This document shows positions 12,901-25,500 of a stretch of 64,000 nucleotides of DNA, one piece after another. Position numbers and translations under genes: made by a program. The DNA is from Branchiostoma floridae (lineage: Eukaryota > Chordata > Leptocardii > Amphioxiformes > Branchiostomatidae): positions 4,399,021-4,463,020 of the forward strand of contig NC_049995.1 in the NCBI RefSeq assembly GCF_000003815.2, in the 5' to 3' direction. How positions within the stretch are numbered: position 1 is the stretch's first letter; each line of letters opens with the position of its first letter. Under the pieces are notes generated by a model that was given only the letters and a program-made list of their open reading frames with translations, had not been told where the DNA came from and made no database searches.

Positions 12901-15900
12901 GAAGTTTTTCCACATCATACATGGTGTATACGGCAGTGCCTATCACGTTGTCAATAGCCCTTGGGCCACACAACTTTCAACAGGGGGTTAGTCTAATGGT
13001 AGTGGTGTGTGTTCAAATTCAGAGAAAGCAACCGTTACATGTCCCATTTGCAAACTCTTTGGTAGGCCTCGGCTAGGGATCGAACTCACAACCTTCCGAA
13101 TGCATGGCAAAAACTCCATTTGACTACATCATCATCTGTGACTCAAATTGTGCTCATGCTTTTATATAATAGAAAAACCTCTGATTTTTTTTTTAATTTT
13201 CCAGGTCAGTATTACAATCTGTTAAACTCAAACAACATTAGCCTGTGTTTACGCAATCTCTCCCTCGCTGGGGTTGATAACTAGGTAGTGGCAACTGTAA
13301 GGCTTAGGTCACATTTCCAAACCGGGGTCCGACCAGGATGTTTTAAGATACGAAAAATCAAATTATATAATTATATCATTCTTTTTGCTCCCAAATGCTG
13401 CCCGGCCGGCCCCCTTGTTTGAAATGTGACCTAAGCCTAAAGCCACTAGGATCACGATTTTAGTCAGGCTAAAAGAACATGATTTACTGTAAAATGCTCA
13501 GTGTTTGCATGTGTTTTTCCAGCGGACTACCAGCCAATCACGACCCTCCGTCAGCACCAGAAGCCGGTCCTGTGTGTAGCGGCAGATGAAGATTACATCA
13601 TCAGCTGTAGTGAGGACAAGACTGTGAAGGTTTGGGACCGGCGGGCGTGTCAGGTCTACAAGTCCATACAGGTGTTTTATTTGTTTTTGTTTTTTTTGTT
13701 GTTAATATTGCATTCCTGGTAAACCTCATGGTGTAACATACCAGGTTTGCGCTGAACAGTACAAGCTGCATCTCTTGACTGACTTATGCCAGGTGCCACT
13801 CCTTCCCTGCCACCCGAACCACTAGTACTGTAGCAGCTAGGGCTGGGTATCGGTACAGCGTACCGGTACAAAACCGGTTTTTGTTATTGGACCGGTCCAG
13901 AAAAAACGGACCTGAAAAAACTAGGTAGACCGGATGTTGGACCGATTAGAAAATGAACAGATTATTTTATCAGGCGTTCACACGTTTTGGCGCTTGCAGG
14001 TGGAAGAAAATAACAAGAGTGAAGTAAAGTGGAGTTTATAGTAATTTCTACCAAGGTTTACAGCCAATCGTACAGGTGCAGTTGAGTTTGCGTTGTAGGA
14101 TTTTAAAACGCCAGTGTAATAAAGTCTAATACTCCACCAAACAGATTCTTTGTAGCGAAATGGACCATTGGTATGAGTCATACTGCATCAGGTCCAGGTT
14201 CAGGTCCGGACCTGGACCTGATCCTTTGGACCTGTACCGGACCTGGACCTGAATTTTCTGTACTGGTACCCAGCCCTAGTAGCAGCCAAGCTGCATATAT
14301 CTGGACTGATTTAAGAACTACTGTCATTCAGTCTTTACAGACTATAACTCTGAACTGATTTAGCAGTGAGAGTTTAGCTGGACAGTATTGGATGCCGGCT
14401 TCAGGTTATCTAACTTAAGATGCTCAAAATTTGATTTTGTGGATAACATACTGTAGAAACTGTAAATGAAGATAAGAGTTTAACTAAAATAAGTGATTTC
14501 ATTTTTTTTTCATTAATCAAGAGAACAAGTTTCTAAAACTGGATACAATGTATTGTCGCCTTTATGATTGTTGATACAATGTATTGTATTGATTAAGTGG
14601 TAAGTACAATGTATTAATTTTTGTCTTTTTTTTCTAGTTAGAGAAGTTCTGCATGTCTATGTGGTATGGACGTGGCATGCTGTTGTTAGGAGACAGAAGA
14701 GGGCAGGTACATATGTACAGCACGGGGGACGGGGGATTCGAAGAAATGGAAGTAAGTGTTCCATTCATAAGAATGGATGTTTTCAATTCTTTGGGTGTCA
14801 TTATTTGATGCTAGACACAATGCAAGTTTGGAACAAGTTTTGCTGATGATCTAAACATGTCTTAAAAAGCAAAAACGTTCATCATAACTCTATATCAAAG
14901 TTATTAAGCTTCTTAACTGATTTTGAGATATGTTTTGCCCAACACGTTGAAGTAACTTCTAAGAGCATTCCAAGAAGACAAAGTGAAAAGATATCCCTAA
15001 ACATTTGTATTACCCTGTCCACATCAAATCAACATACGATAATATTGTATAAAACTAAAAGTCCTTTATTAACTGAGGAATTGACATTATCATATTCTTC
15101 GCTTGGCCAAATTTTTGCAGATTCCCTTTTCAATGCCTTATGATGATGTCTATTTATCAATAACATTTGTATTACGTCCAGACTATAGAGGCCCATGGTA
15201 ACAAAGTAACAGGTGTCCACTACACACTGGGAGGACTTTACACTTGTTCAACTGACAAAACTATCAAGGTAGGTCTTCCTATAGGTTTTTGATGTTTCAT
15301 CAATGAGATGTTTTCATTATATTTCCACCAATAAGTAACCCAGTAGGCAGTAACCAGTTGTGGCTCAGTGTACAAAATACATTTTTGAGCCAGGTTGCAC
15401 AGTGTGCAACCTGGGGCAAAAATAGGTTGCACAACTGAATTTCAAGTTGCACCACCTACAATTCACTAATTTCTGAAAAAAAAGTACAATACATACACTG
15501 TACATACATACATAATAAACATTTTTGGCTGATATGAAACAGAGCTGCCTCAGTCCATTTATTTCTTCCAAGTAAATTGACAACAACACGAGTTCTGGGC
15601 TCAAAATCTAAGTTGCACCCTGTGCAACCTGAGTTTAGAAGTAAGTTGCACCAAGCAAAAAGTGGTTGCAATGTGCAAGTGTGCAAGTGGGTATTTTGCA
15701 CGCTGCGCTTAGGGTTGTTTTACTTGGCCCAGTCAGCTAAGCATCAGCCTGTCTGTTAGCATGTTTCTGATTAGCTGCCCTCTTAGATTTTGCTACCAGA
15801 GGGTTTCAGCTGGTCTTTTGAGTTTTAGCTGTCAAACAGTTTCTAGAAAGCCTGCAATGATCAAAGGAGCACCTGGCAAAAATAACATTTAGAGCTCACA

Positions 15901-16475
15901 AAAGTGTCAAATGAATGATTTTTCTTGTGTACAATGAGCTTAAGTGAGGTACCATGAAAACTAAAGTACCTACCAGGTATGTATGAAATGGAAATGGCAA
16001 TAAAATATATGATTCTCACATTTTTCCCAGGTTCATGAACCATGCAGCCAGCCTGCTGCTATCTGCACCCTGGCAGAGACCAAAGGAGAGGTGGCTGATG
16101 TAAGTTTTCAATTTACATTCAATTTGAGAATACTCTTTTGCCATATGTATTTACAGTCTATCTATATGTTATAGATTAGTTAAATGATTCAATAATTTTA
16201 ACGTAAAATGCTTCAGAATTCAAAATGGTTGAATGGGATGTACATGCAAACTAGTTCATGCTAAACAATTGTATTACAAGCAAAATGTTCAACTCAAACC
16301 ATTGACATACAATGAAACTAAAATATTGTATGTCTTAGTTGTGTGTGTTAGATCGGTATCATTTGATGCAAGTAAGTTTTTTTATCTTTTTATTTCCCAG
16401 ATTTGTGTTCAGGCAGGAGTGGTAGCCAGCGCACATTCGGACTTCTCAGTGGGGATATGGAGACCTGCCATGTAA
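10000..16475 (+). CDS. FBXW9: F-box/WD40 repeat protein 9 (complete coding region)
   Basis: Predicted substrate receptor of an SCF (SKP1-CUL1-F-box) ubiquitin ligase: the F-box would bind SKP1 and the WD40 propeller the substrate. Coding exons: 10067-10577, 11109-11242, 12071-12193, 12680-12884, 13523-13671, 14638-14751, 15182-15268, 16031-16099, 16401-16475. All have GT-AG borders and phases close exactly, giving 488 aa (human about 458). Residues 1-110 are Ser/Pro-rich and disordered; the F-box is at about 112-157 (LENLPPELLLHIL). WD repeats follow, with signatures SGSRDRTAKIWDL, CTGSWDTAIKLWDL, SCSEDKTVKVWDR and TCSTDKTIKVHEP, and the protein ends HSDFSVGIWRPAM. Exon 1 starts at an acceptor at 9998-9999, so an upstream non-coding exon is expected. 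Introns carry a MITE, a SINE and a hAT MITE. The family call rests on remembered collinearity with vertebrate FBXW9. Confidence 0.92.
10598..10711. mobile_element. Short palindromic MITE in FBXW9 intron 1
   Basis: A 114-bp inverted repeat with arms around 'TGGGTACCATCC' and 'GGATGGTACCCA' is flanked by a 7-bp direct repeat GTCAGAA (10591-10597 and 10712-10718). It begins only 20 bases after the exon 1 donor. A related degenerate copy lies near 3075. Confidence 0.7.
13040..13130 (-). mobile_element. tRNA-derived SINE fragment in FBXW9 intron 4
   Basis: Read on the minus strand, a box-B-like promoter word (GGTTGTGAGTTCGATCCC) is present with a plausible box A upstream. This is the usual head of a tRNA-derived SINE. 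The element's 3' part is unclear. Confidence 0.55.
13838..14278. mobile_element. hAT-type MITE, copy 1 (FBXW9 intron 5)
   Basis: The 441-bp element begins TAGGGCTGGGTA and ends TACCCAGCCCTA, with sub-terminal repeats of 'ggtaccggtac' and 'ggtccaggtcc' type. A perfect 8-bp target duplication GTAGCAGC flanks it (13830-13837, 14279-14286). Eight-base duplications and TAGGG ends fit the hAT superfamily. It encodes no transposase. Two further copies, in the opposite orientation, are at 35772 and 58935. Confidence 0.9.
15390..15700. repeat. Dispersed 'ttgcac/gtgcaa' repeat in FBXW9 intron 7
   Basis: The words 'aagttgcacc' and 'gtgcaacct' recur in both orientations through this stretch, ending in 'tgtgcaagtgggtatttt'. 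A related fragment with the same last phrase occurs at about 50410-50530 in the hydroxyacid oxidase gene. Class not determined. Confidence 0.5.
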
Positions 16476-16555
16476 ACAACAACAACAACAATAACAAAAC
16501 ATCACAACTCAGCCTTCCCTTGTATCATATAAACCACGTTAATTTCATTGTTTAA

Positions 16556-16590
16556 TGTAGCCTCCATAGCAGGCTTATGGAGGCTAGTCA
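16556..16590. mobile_element. MITE end cut by assembly gap
   Basis: 'gtagcctccatagcaggct' followed by 'ggaggcta' matches the terminal repeats of the MITE at 30256-30473; the remainder is lost in or beside the gap. Confidence 0.5.
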
Positions 16591-16690
16591 NNNNNNNNNN
16601 NNNNNNNNNNNNNNNNNNNNNNNNNNNNNNNNNNNNNNNNNNNNNNNNNNNNNNNNNNNNNNNNNNNNNNNNNNNNNNNNNNNNNNNNNN
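16591..16690. other. Assembly gap (100 N)
   Basis: Run of N of a conventional placeholder length. Confidence 1.
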
Positions 16691-16999
16691 CTATTTTGAA
16701 TGATGCAAAAATTAGATAATAATTCATTTTCCACAACATGCTTGTGATAAATATTATCGTTTGTATATACGTATAAGAATGTCTATGTTATGTATAGTAT
16801 TGGTCAAATCAATATGCATGAACCTATTGTTTATAATTATGTCAAGAATTTCTGTGAGTTTTCTAATGTGGTATAATTTCTGTGTGTCATATTGTGTACC
16901 ATTTCTGGAATGATATACCAAATGATATGGATGGTATGAATAGGTAGATTTGAATATTTCGATTTTCAAGCTTTATGGTGTTATTAAGTTATGCCTAGC

Positions 17000-19900
17000 T
17001 ATATTTTCAGTGTACGAACACTGAACATTATAAATGGTGTGTTTTAAGGTCTTTTGGCGTTAATTCTTGGCTCAAAAATGTTTAAATGTAGACAAATCCC
17101 ATAACCCCACCCACCTCCATAAAATATAGAAAAGCGAAATAGAAAAATAAAATGACAAATACTAGATGGACATGCAACCACACTCTCATTAGTCAAACCA
17201 CTAATTGTGATTCTATCATTTGCTGCACTGCTAATTTTGATTGACAGTCAGCATCTGTCTATTATTGCGGAGGTTAGCAGTTATTTGCCACAAGTATGAC
17301 ATAGGTAATTTCCAAGCAGAAGTTAGGCTCCGGCGTTTTTTTTTAGTCATTTTTATCAGGTTTTCTATTTTGTCATTTTTCTTGAAGTACGCCAGCCAAA
17401 CCTTAGGTTTGCAAGATACACTACAAAAAAAAATAGAAAGCCCGATAAAAAACAGCCGGAGCCTAACCTCTGCTTGGAGAGTATGACAAATTAGGTACAG
17501 TTTGACACGTTGGATGGTGAGAAAGTTAAAAACATCGCTGCTGTCCTTGGTGCTGATCATGAAATCGCGGCCTATACTGTGCCTGTTAGGTTTCAAAAAT
17601 CCGCTAGATGACGCTTCGGTACTACACGTCACCTATAAAGTTAATAAACCATCGTTTAACCATGTTAGTGCTGTAGATACATCTACATTCGCTGTGGTCT
17701 TATTTCTCTTTAGGAGAAAAAACTAGATGTTTTACTAGTAAGTTCGTTGTAGTAGTCATATTTCTGTAATCAAAGGAGCCATATAAATTGCAGAAAGTTT
17801 CACAATTTACAGGAGTTAAAAAGTTCCACTTAAAGACAGAAAAAACAGGAGATCTCTAGAGCGGATACAATACTCACAAGGCCTCACAACAAAATGCACC
17901 GCTTTATGATAACAATACATCTAGTGTATTGTTTGCACCCAGTATACAGTAGGTACCCAATTTTTTAGTAATGAGGCTGGTCTAGGTGCTCGTGGCACCT
18001 CCTCGAACACGGGACCCCCGTTTTACGAATTCGTGAATTCTTAGTATGAAACAGACAAACTTTCATTAGTTTAAGAACTGCACGTATGCGTACTTATACA
18101 GTTAGGGGATCGCGGAACTCTAGCTGAAAGGTCGCGACCTGAACATCTGTTCTATCTCATCACAAACCGTCACTTCGTGATAAATTCGGCGTCATTCTCT
18201 CACGAACCGGGCGCGTCTGCCGAACAGACGGGACGGAGGGCCGGTGGAAGGGACGCCTCGTCCGCGGACAATCGGTAAATCCTCGGTAAGGTTTCAAATA
18301 TATCTACCGATGTACGAAACTAATGATTGGTGATTACGATTACATGTACATGTAAGTCTTATTGGAGACTACGACATACGTTTGCATGCGGTGTGGCCGT
18401 ACGGACGTTCACCTAGAAAAGAAGCGTGCCAAGTTTTCTTGGCACAAGAATCGCTTAATCTTACATATGTATTTTTTTCAGAAGTGCAACGGATTGTACT
18501 AATGATACAGTTGAGTCGATATATGTGGTATTGTTTTATGAATTCTAGCAGGCAATTCCAAGCCTGTCGTTTTAATCGTTGTAACTTTATTTTGATTTGT
18601 TAAATATGTTTTGGTAATTTTGTGGAAAGGTTGAATTGAAAAGGATGACTGTATTATTTTCTGAGAGGTGTCTTATTTGTTTTCTCCAAGTACTGTACCA
18701 TGTTGCAAGGCGATGCTTTCTGCAAAAGTTTTGACGTCATAATGAGGTAATCGAAAACTCCAGTGCCACACCCATATCTACGAAAGTTGCCCCTCCCCCC
18801 CCCCCCTACCCAACAAGTTTTGTTGCTTTATATTCCACCAAATTCATTTTAACAGACACAACGATATCATTTACCTCTAAGAGCGTTCTTCTTTTAGGAT
18901 ATTAAACAAGGGTGGCAATAGAACTCACTCAAAAAGAAGTGTATTTGCATTACTCCTTGAGATGTTTTGAAGTAGGAAAGGGACAGGGCTACTTAAGATG
19001 TCGTATCCTTATCTTAGCCGTTTCTCAAGGCCCGCCCCGCGGACTCAAACTGTCAAACTAAAGCGTTCTAAGAAACGCTACGATCTAGGATAACAACAAT
19101 TAATGTGAATGTTTTCCGAGGTTTCGCCACATGCCAGTACTGAATGAAGCATCCAAGAAATGAGAATCTGTAATTAATGTGAATGTTTTCCGAGGTTTCG
19201 GTGCGAGGCGGTCGTGATACAACACAGCTGGCCTGTCTCATAACCTGTATCAGATGGATGCTAGGGCCGCGTCCTGCAGAATGTTTAGCATCGTTTTCTA
19301 CCTGATATCAAGGAGGTTGGTCTACCAAACCCTGGAAACCTACCCTGGATATTAGAGTACAGCTTAGCCGGCTAAGGGAATTACGCCTTCACGCACTGCG
19401 TGGCGGCGTATCTCCCCGGGCCCGCTCATTCGATTTACGGGACTATGTTGCTAGGCGCCCGGGAAAGAACCGTAGCCGCGAGCGCTGTTCTCTGGCGACT
19501 AGGGTTGGAAACCAGACTTTTAACAGCCAGGTCCAACAGAGAAACCTTTCGGCAGCCAAGGCAGATCTTCCCGAGGACCTTAGATAAGCACTCCTGGTAG
19601 GAGTCATACAGGGATGGAGTGGCCAGCCAGGCGTTGGCATTCTGTGACATTAGTATATGTTTCCAAATAATCTTGTTTCTAAATCTACGGCATACATTTG
19701 CTCATTTTGCAACTGCTTTGTACGATTTGCAGTACGGTTGTTAACTTCTTTTTTTTTTCTCGAAAAAAATCTGAAAATCAATGCCTGTGCGGATGGCATC
19801 CTTATAATAAAATGCGGATATCATACTTTCAGTCAAATCAACATGTTCTTATATAGATTACACTGCATTCACCGTGTTCTTCAGCTCTATTCTACCTGTC

Positions 19901-20100
19901 AATACAATGATACATTCATTCCTCCCGGCACACTTTATACGTGAAACCTAATATTCATTTCTCTTTCCTTCTCCGACCGAAACTAGCCTCCGAAACTTCG
20001 GCCCTCCCACGGGCAGACTGAGTCATCATGGGGCCGGGCAGTCTGCGGTCTGGCTCGAGGGCTTACAGCTGAACTTCCGCGTTCTCCCGCCCGTTTAAAA
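17000..20100. other. Intergenic, repeat-rich
   Basis: An imperfect hairpin MITE lies at about 17310-17495: 'caagcagaagttaggctcc' faces 'ggagcctaacctctgcttg' across roughly 140 bases. A 28-base phrase is directly repeated at about 19098 and 19172. At 19650-19435 the minus strand has a 71-codon frame with reasonable composition (WLATPSLYDSYQECLSKVLG) but no recognised family or partner exon. Nothing else supports a gene. Confidence 0.45.
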
Positions 20101-20137
20101 GCCGCCTGCACACTTGGTAAACACGTCACTTCAAATG

Positions 20138-20230
20138 AGAAGTACGACCTAGAACAGGTCCAAGGTTCGCTCAAACAGCTGTCGAGGCTGTACTTGGATA
20201 TTGAAGAGGATTTGTTCTGCGTCTTTCAAG
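20138..20230 (+). other. Tentative exon upstream of the R-SNARE gene
   Basis: An open plus-strand stretch reading KYDLEQVQGSLKQLSRLYLD continues to a donor-like GTGTGT after position 20230, and a weak acceptor-like AG precedes it. The SNARE gene's first coding exon opens at an acceptor at 22533, so an upstream exon is needed; this is a candidate, either untranslated or belonging to an unseen gene. Confidence 0.2.
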
Positions 20231-20998
20231 GTGTGTTTGCTGTTTATTTCAATCGTGATATGTTCCTCTATTATTATTTTTTCTTTGATGAAATAGTAAT
20301 TAAGTTGCCTGAATGAGATGTATTTGATATTCTGGTTTCTCTTTCGTTTTTGTCAACATGTGCCTCAGTCCTCAGTCGCTGAGCGCCCCTTCCCTTCTCT
20401 CCTTCTCTTTATCTCTGTATCTTTGAAGCTAGTAGGCATTCTTAGGATTCCTTCTCTTAGCTACCTGTGTCAAGGTTTCCGACGATAAGTGGGTTTGGAA
20501 GTACCGTATGTCGTACAGTTCTATTGACATCATTGGAAATCAGTCCTTACGGGACAGGGCGTTAAGCCCTGGTCCGATGTTTACTGAACTTGTCCAAACG
20601 AGCTGAGGGCAGTACTCAAAAGTTTGCACGAAGTTCCTTAATCAGGAAACCTCTCTTCGCTCTACGCTATTAAATTCCGAAGTTTCGAAATTCTCATGCA
20701 TAAAGCGAACATATAGAACCTAAAGGCTGCACCTACGCGTCAAATCTGGTAATCTTAGAAGCTTTCGCATGAACAAATTTCATTCTGCAACAGAAACGTG
20801 CATGAGAAAGCACATGCCTTTGTATGTGACCTTTCATTGTGTCTGTGTGGGGTCAGGAACAGGTGTGTGCATGTTGTTAAACGGAATTAACTCTAGAAGT
20901 GCTAGACTGTAATTGGCAAACTGGTCACGCTCTTTAACTTCCTCACAAATTTTTGCAAAATTTCTACCTGCTTTGTTGTAAAATGAATGAGTGAAAAT

Positions 20999-21179
20999 GA
21001 GGATGAGACAGACAGACAGACACTGGGAGAGAAAGAAAGAGACAGACAGACAGACAGACAACGAAAGGGATAGAGAAACACTGAGACACACATACACACA
21101 CACAGGGTGAGACAAACAGAGAGAGTGAGAGAGTGACACACTGAAAGAGGACATTGACAAAGACAGCCACAGCGAGAGA

Positions 21180-21218
<39 letters not shown>
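20999..21218. repeat. (GA/GACA)n microsatellite
   Basis: Purine-rich simple repeat with 'gacagacagaca' and a final (GA)n run. The apparent reverse-strand Ser/Leu frames across it are low-complexity artefacts. Confidence 0.95.
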
Positions 21219-21219
<1 letters not shown>

Positions 21220-21399
21220 CACAGACGCTAGAAGGTCAACCTTTTGGATGAAACTCGTATGAAACACACCTCCGTTCTAGTTCCCATATCTTCTACAGAC
21301 TGTCATGGCGTTTCTTGATAGTATCTCGGTTGTCTGTTGCTTACATATTGTCAGTAGGTAGTCATGAGTGACCATGCGGGGGCGTCTCCTTTGATTGAA

Positions 21400-22128
21400 A
21401 TTGCAACTGTATACTATGCACGGCTGTATTTCCTGTCTCAAGTTTAGGTTTCACTTTTAGTGCTGAAGATGAAAGATTCTATCAGATTATGCCTCATGGA
21501 TTCGTGATAAAACTGGAAAGACAACATTTTTGCGAAAATACAGTCACGCATTGGCCTCTCTCAGGGACAGAGAGTTAACTATCAACGCCTTGACTATACA
21601 TTATAAGCAGGTATCCTGCTAGTCCAAGCATGCAACAACACACTGAGCGTAATGGTAAAGTATAATTATGTTAATGACCTGGTCCAAACTACAAGTAAAT
21701 GGTAGTTTTCCTTTTTTTTTTTACTCGTACACAATACTATAGGGCGAGTCTAAGAATGAAGTATTGTATGCGGGTAGCTTGACACAAGGCTAGGAGAAAA
21801 ACAATCTGCAATTTCGCAAAAATGTTGTCTTAACAGTTTCATCTAGAATCCCTGAGGCATTATCTGATAGAATCTTTGATCTTCAGCACTAAAAGTGAAA
21901 CCTTAACTTGAGACAGGAAATACAGTCGTGCATAGTACAGTAGAAGCCAGTTAATTGCACACCGGATTAACACACACTTCTGTTAACTGCACGGAATCCC
22001 CAAATCCAAAAACAGAGCGGTCCAGCTAGATATCTTCGCATTATTGGACCATTCGGATAATTGCACGAAATTCACTGGCAAATAGGCCGTGCAATAAAGC
22101 GGCTTCTACTGTATACAGTTTGCATTGT
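21400..22128. mobile_element. Fold-back element, interrupted by a TA-inserted MITE
   Basis: The left arm (about 21400-21546, containing 'cacttttagtgctgaagat') is the reverse complement of a right arm that starts near 21806. The right arm is split by the MITE at 21938-22111 and resumes as 'tacagtttgcattgtc'. A third partial arm lies at about 22166-22225. The spacer carries no coding capacity. Confidence 0.75.
21938..22111. mobile_element. Mariner/pogo-like MITE with TA target site
   Basis: 174 bp beginning CAGTAGAAGCCAGTTAATTG and ending GGCTTCTACTG, flanked by TA on both sides. Inserted in the right arm of the fold-back element. A related copy is at 59676-59880. Confidence 0.8.
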
Positions 22129-22543
22129 CAGCCTTGTGACAAAAAAAGTGTTGTCCCTGGCCGTCTTTCAGCACTAAAAGTGAAACCTTAACTTGAGACA
22201 GGAAATACAGTCGTGCATAGTATATCGTTTGCCAGCCTTGCGATATGTCGCCTTAAATAAAGAAAAGTGTTTAGTGTTCCTACCCATCCTTTCTCCATGT
22301 CTCATCACCCATGTAATATAGTTTTTAGATTCCTTAAACGTTTCTAATGAAATGCTCCTGAGATTTCTTTATGAAAACGAAATAATGAACGTATCTAGAT
22401 AGATAGTAAACGAGGTATGGTCATCTAAATGAACATCACAGAGGGAAGGGAGGTATACAAAATTTCCTTGTCACCCCCATTTTGAAAAATAGAATAACCC
22501 TAACCACTTTTTTTTCTTTAATCCTTTCTCTTAGAATTGAGCC

Positions 22544-25500
22544 ATGGCAACAGAAAATATAGAAACGGGCAGCTCCAAACGTCGTGACATATCGACATCC
22601 AACCCTAAGCCCAAGAAAGACAAGTTCCGTCTCAAACGTGTCTTCAAACGCAAGAAGAATGGACAACGTGATGAGAAAATGCAGTGCGATGCGCGTCCGA
22701 ACTGGTCACCAGACGTCGACACCTGTTTGAACGTCCCCGAGTCAAAGGCAAGCGCGGGGGTCCTAGACTTCGAAGCAACGTCACTAGAAGAACCAACCCA
22801 AGAAAACCTGAGGAAAAAGAAACAGGAACCCTTAACAGAGGAGAGGAAACAAAGTCAAGAGGCCGAAACTAACTCCATCGAAACTATGGGGGTGGAAATC
22901 ATTGAAGAAGTTTATGACACTACTTCAAACTCAAGCACCAAGAAACCCAAGCTCCGTCTCAAACGTGTCTTCAAACGCCAGAAGAAAAGACAACGTGATG
23001 AGAAAATACAGTGCAAGGAAATCACGCCTTCTAGCGATGCGCGTCCGAACCGGTCACCAGACACCTGTTTGGACGTCCCCGAGTCAAAGTCAAGCGCGGG
23101 GGTCCTAGACTTCGAAGCAAGGTCTCTAGAAGAACCAACGCAAGAAAACTTGAGGAAGATGAAACAAGAACCCTTAACAGAGAAACAAAGCCAAGGGGCG
23201 GAAACTAACTCCATTGAAACTATGGGGGTGGAAATCATTGAAGAAGTTTATGACACTACTTCAAACTCAAGCACCAAGAAACCCAAGTTGCGTCTCAAAC
23301 GTGTCTTCAAACGCCAGAAGAAAGGACAAGGTGATGAGAAAATACAGGGCAAGGCAATCACGCCCTTTAGCTATGCGAGTCCGAACTGGTCACCAGACAC
23401 CTGTTTGGACGTCCCCGAGTCAAAGTCAAGCGCGGGGGTCCAAGACTTCGAAGCAACGTCTCTTGGAGAACCAACGCAAGAAAACTTGAGGAAGGTGAAA
23501 CAAGAACCCCTAACAGAAGAGGAGAAACAAAGCCAAGAGGCGGAAACTAACTCAATCGAAACTATGGGGGTGGAAATCATTGAAGAAGTTTATGACACTA
23601 ATTCAAACTCAAGCACCAAGAAACCCAAGCTCCGTCTCAAACGTGTATTCAAAGGCAAGAAGAAAGGACAACGTGATGAGAAAATACGGTGCAAGGAAAT
23701 ATCGCCCTCTAGCGATGCGCGTCTGAACTGGTCACCAGACACCTGTTTGGACGTCCCCGAGGCAAAGTCAAGCGCGGGGGTCCAAGACTTCGAAGCAACG
23801 TCTCTAGAAGAACCAAGGCAAGAAAACTTGAGGAAGATGAAACAAAAACCCTTAACAGAAGAGGAGAAACAAAGCCAAGAGGCGGAAACTAACTCCATCG
23901 AAACTATGGGGGTGGAAATCATTGAAGAAATTTATGACACTAGTTCAACCTCAAGCACCAATCCTCCTGCACGCGTGGGTGCAACACAGGTACCTGTCGA
24001 TGTTGAAGATAGTCCTATGGCGACTCTAGACGTGAAAAAGGAACGCAATAAGAAGAAACGCAAATGGTTTGTCGTTCGCTTCCGCAAAAAGACAAAAGAA
24101 GCAAACGACAGTGATGCTCGCAAGCAAACCTCCGAGAAAGCACAGATAGAAACAATGAGCGAGAAAGAAAAGAGAAGGGAGCTGCTAGAAAGAGGCAAAA
24201 CAACTGTAAGCCAGGGACGCGACGCTGAGAAAAAGAAACGGGGACTGAAGACTCCATGGAAGAACGCAAAGCGAAAACGCAAGGAAAAAGACAGTTCCTC
24301 TGAAAGCGAAAATACGGAAGAAAGTTTGAGTCATGACATTCAAGACAACCAACCAAGTCGTAAGAATGGGAAAAGGAAGTGGCCCAGACTGCTTAAGAAG
24401 AAGCCTGAGAAAAGGGACAGTGTTCCGGAGGTGGAGGTTGTTGTCAAAACAGAGCAGGTAAGAAAAGACTTTTAAAGGGCAGTGCTACATACATTTTCGT
24501 GGGAAACTTCCTGTCGTTAACGTTAACTAGGTTTTGTCGGGGCTGCACATGGATCAGTCACTTACATGGGATTTGCATATCAATCATGTTGTTGCCAAAC
24601 AATCAAGGAATATCGCCCTTGTGAGAAGGCACGCATGGGCCATGTCTTATGAAGTCTGCAAGGTTGTTTTATGCGCACTTGTATTATCAGTAGCACAGTA
24701 CTGTCTCCCAGTTCTAGCAAACATGTCTGAATCAAATGCTCGAAAGCTCCAGGTTGTACAGAACAGAGCCTGTAGATTGGTGCTTAAATGTCCACTAGAA
24801 ACACATGTTAAGCAAATGCATTCAGACTTGGGTTGGCCCATGGTACGAGAAAGATTCGCCATCAGCACATTGACTACGTTTTTCAGAATACTTGTCAGTA
24901 AGGAGCCCCATAACATTTACAGCTCCATCGTCCCTGTCCATTCTACCCACACATATTCAACTAGATTATCCAACTCCTTCAGTTTTAAACTCCCTAAGCC
25001 AAAAACAAACTCAAAAAAGCGAACTTTCCTCTACCGTGCCATCAGGCTTTGGAATGACCTACCACCTTACATCAAATCCCTGCCCAACATCTCACGCTTT
25101 AAAAAGGCAATGTATCAAGTCTTCTCAAGCCAATAGTTTTTTTAATGATTGTGTATCTATTATTATCTGTTTGTATATATACATGTATGTTTGTGTATAT
25201 ATTTGCGTTTGTTTATGTATGTTTCATTGTTTCATATGAACCCTGGTAGACTAGCCCTAAATAGGGCTAAAGGGTATCGGAATAAAGGAAAAGGAACTAT
25301 CTTTTGCTCACTTCGCCAAACTATTCTATGAATAAATGTGTTCAAACATGGGCCCTCTTTATTAAAATCTAAATTTCTTGGTGCTCCCAATGGATTCTGA
25401 ATTTCAATCTGCAAGTATGAGCTAACAGTATTCTACCGTGCCCTTTTCCAGCCCGGAAACGTCCTTGACCAGCCCAAACAAACCCTGGAAGACCTCCAAC

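Noticed and set aside
20834-21267. Ser/Leu/Cys-rich minus frames resembling a secreted protein
   Set aside because: Artefact of the (GA/GACA)n simple repeat.
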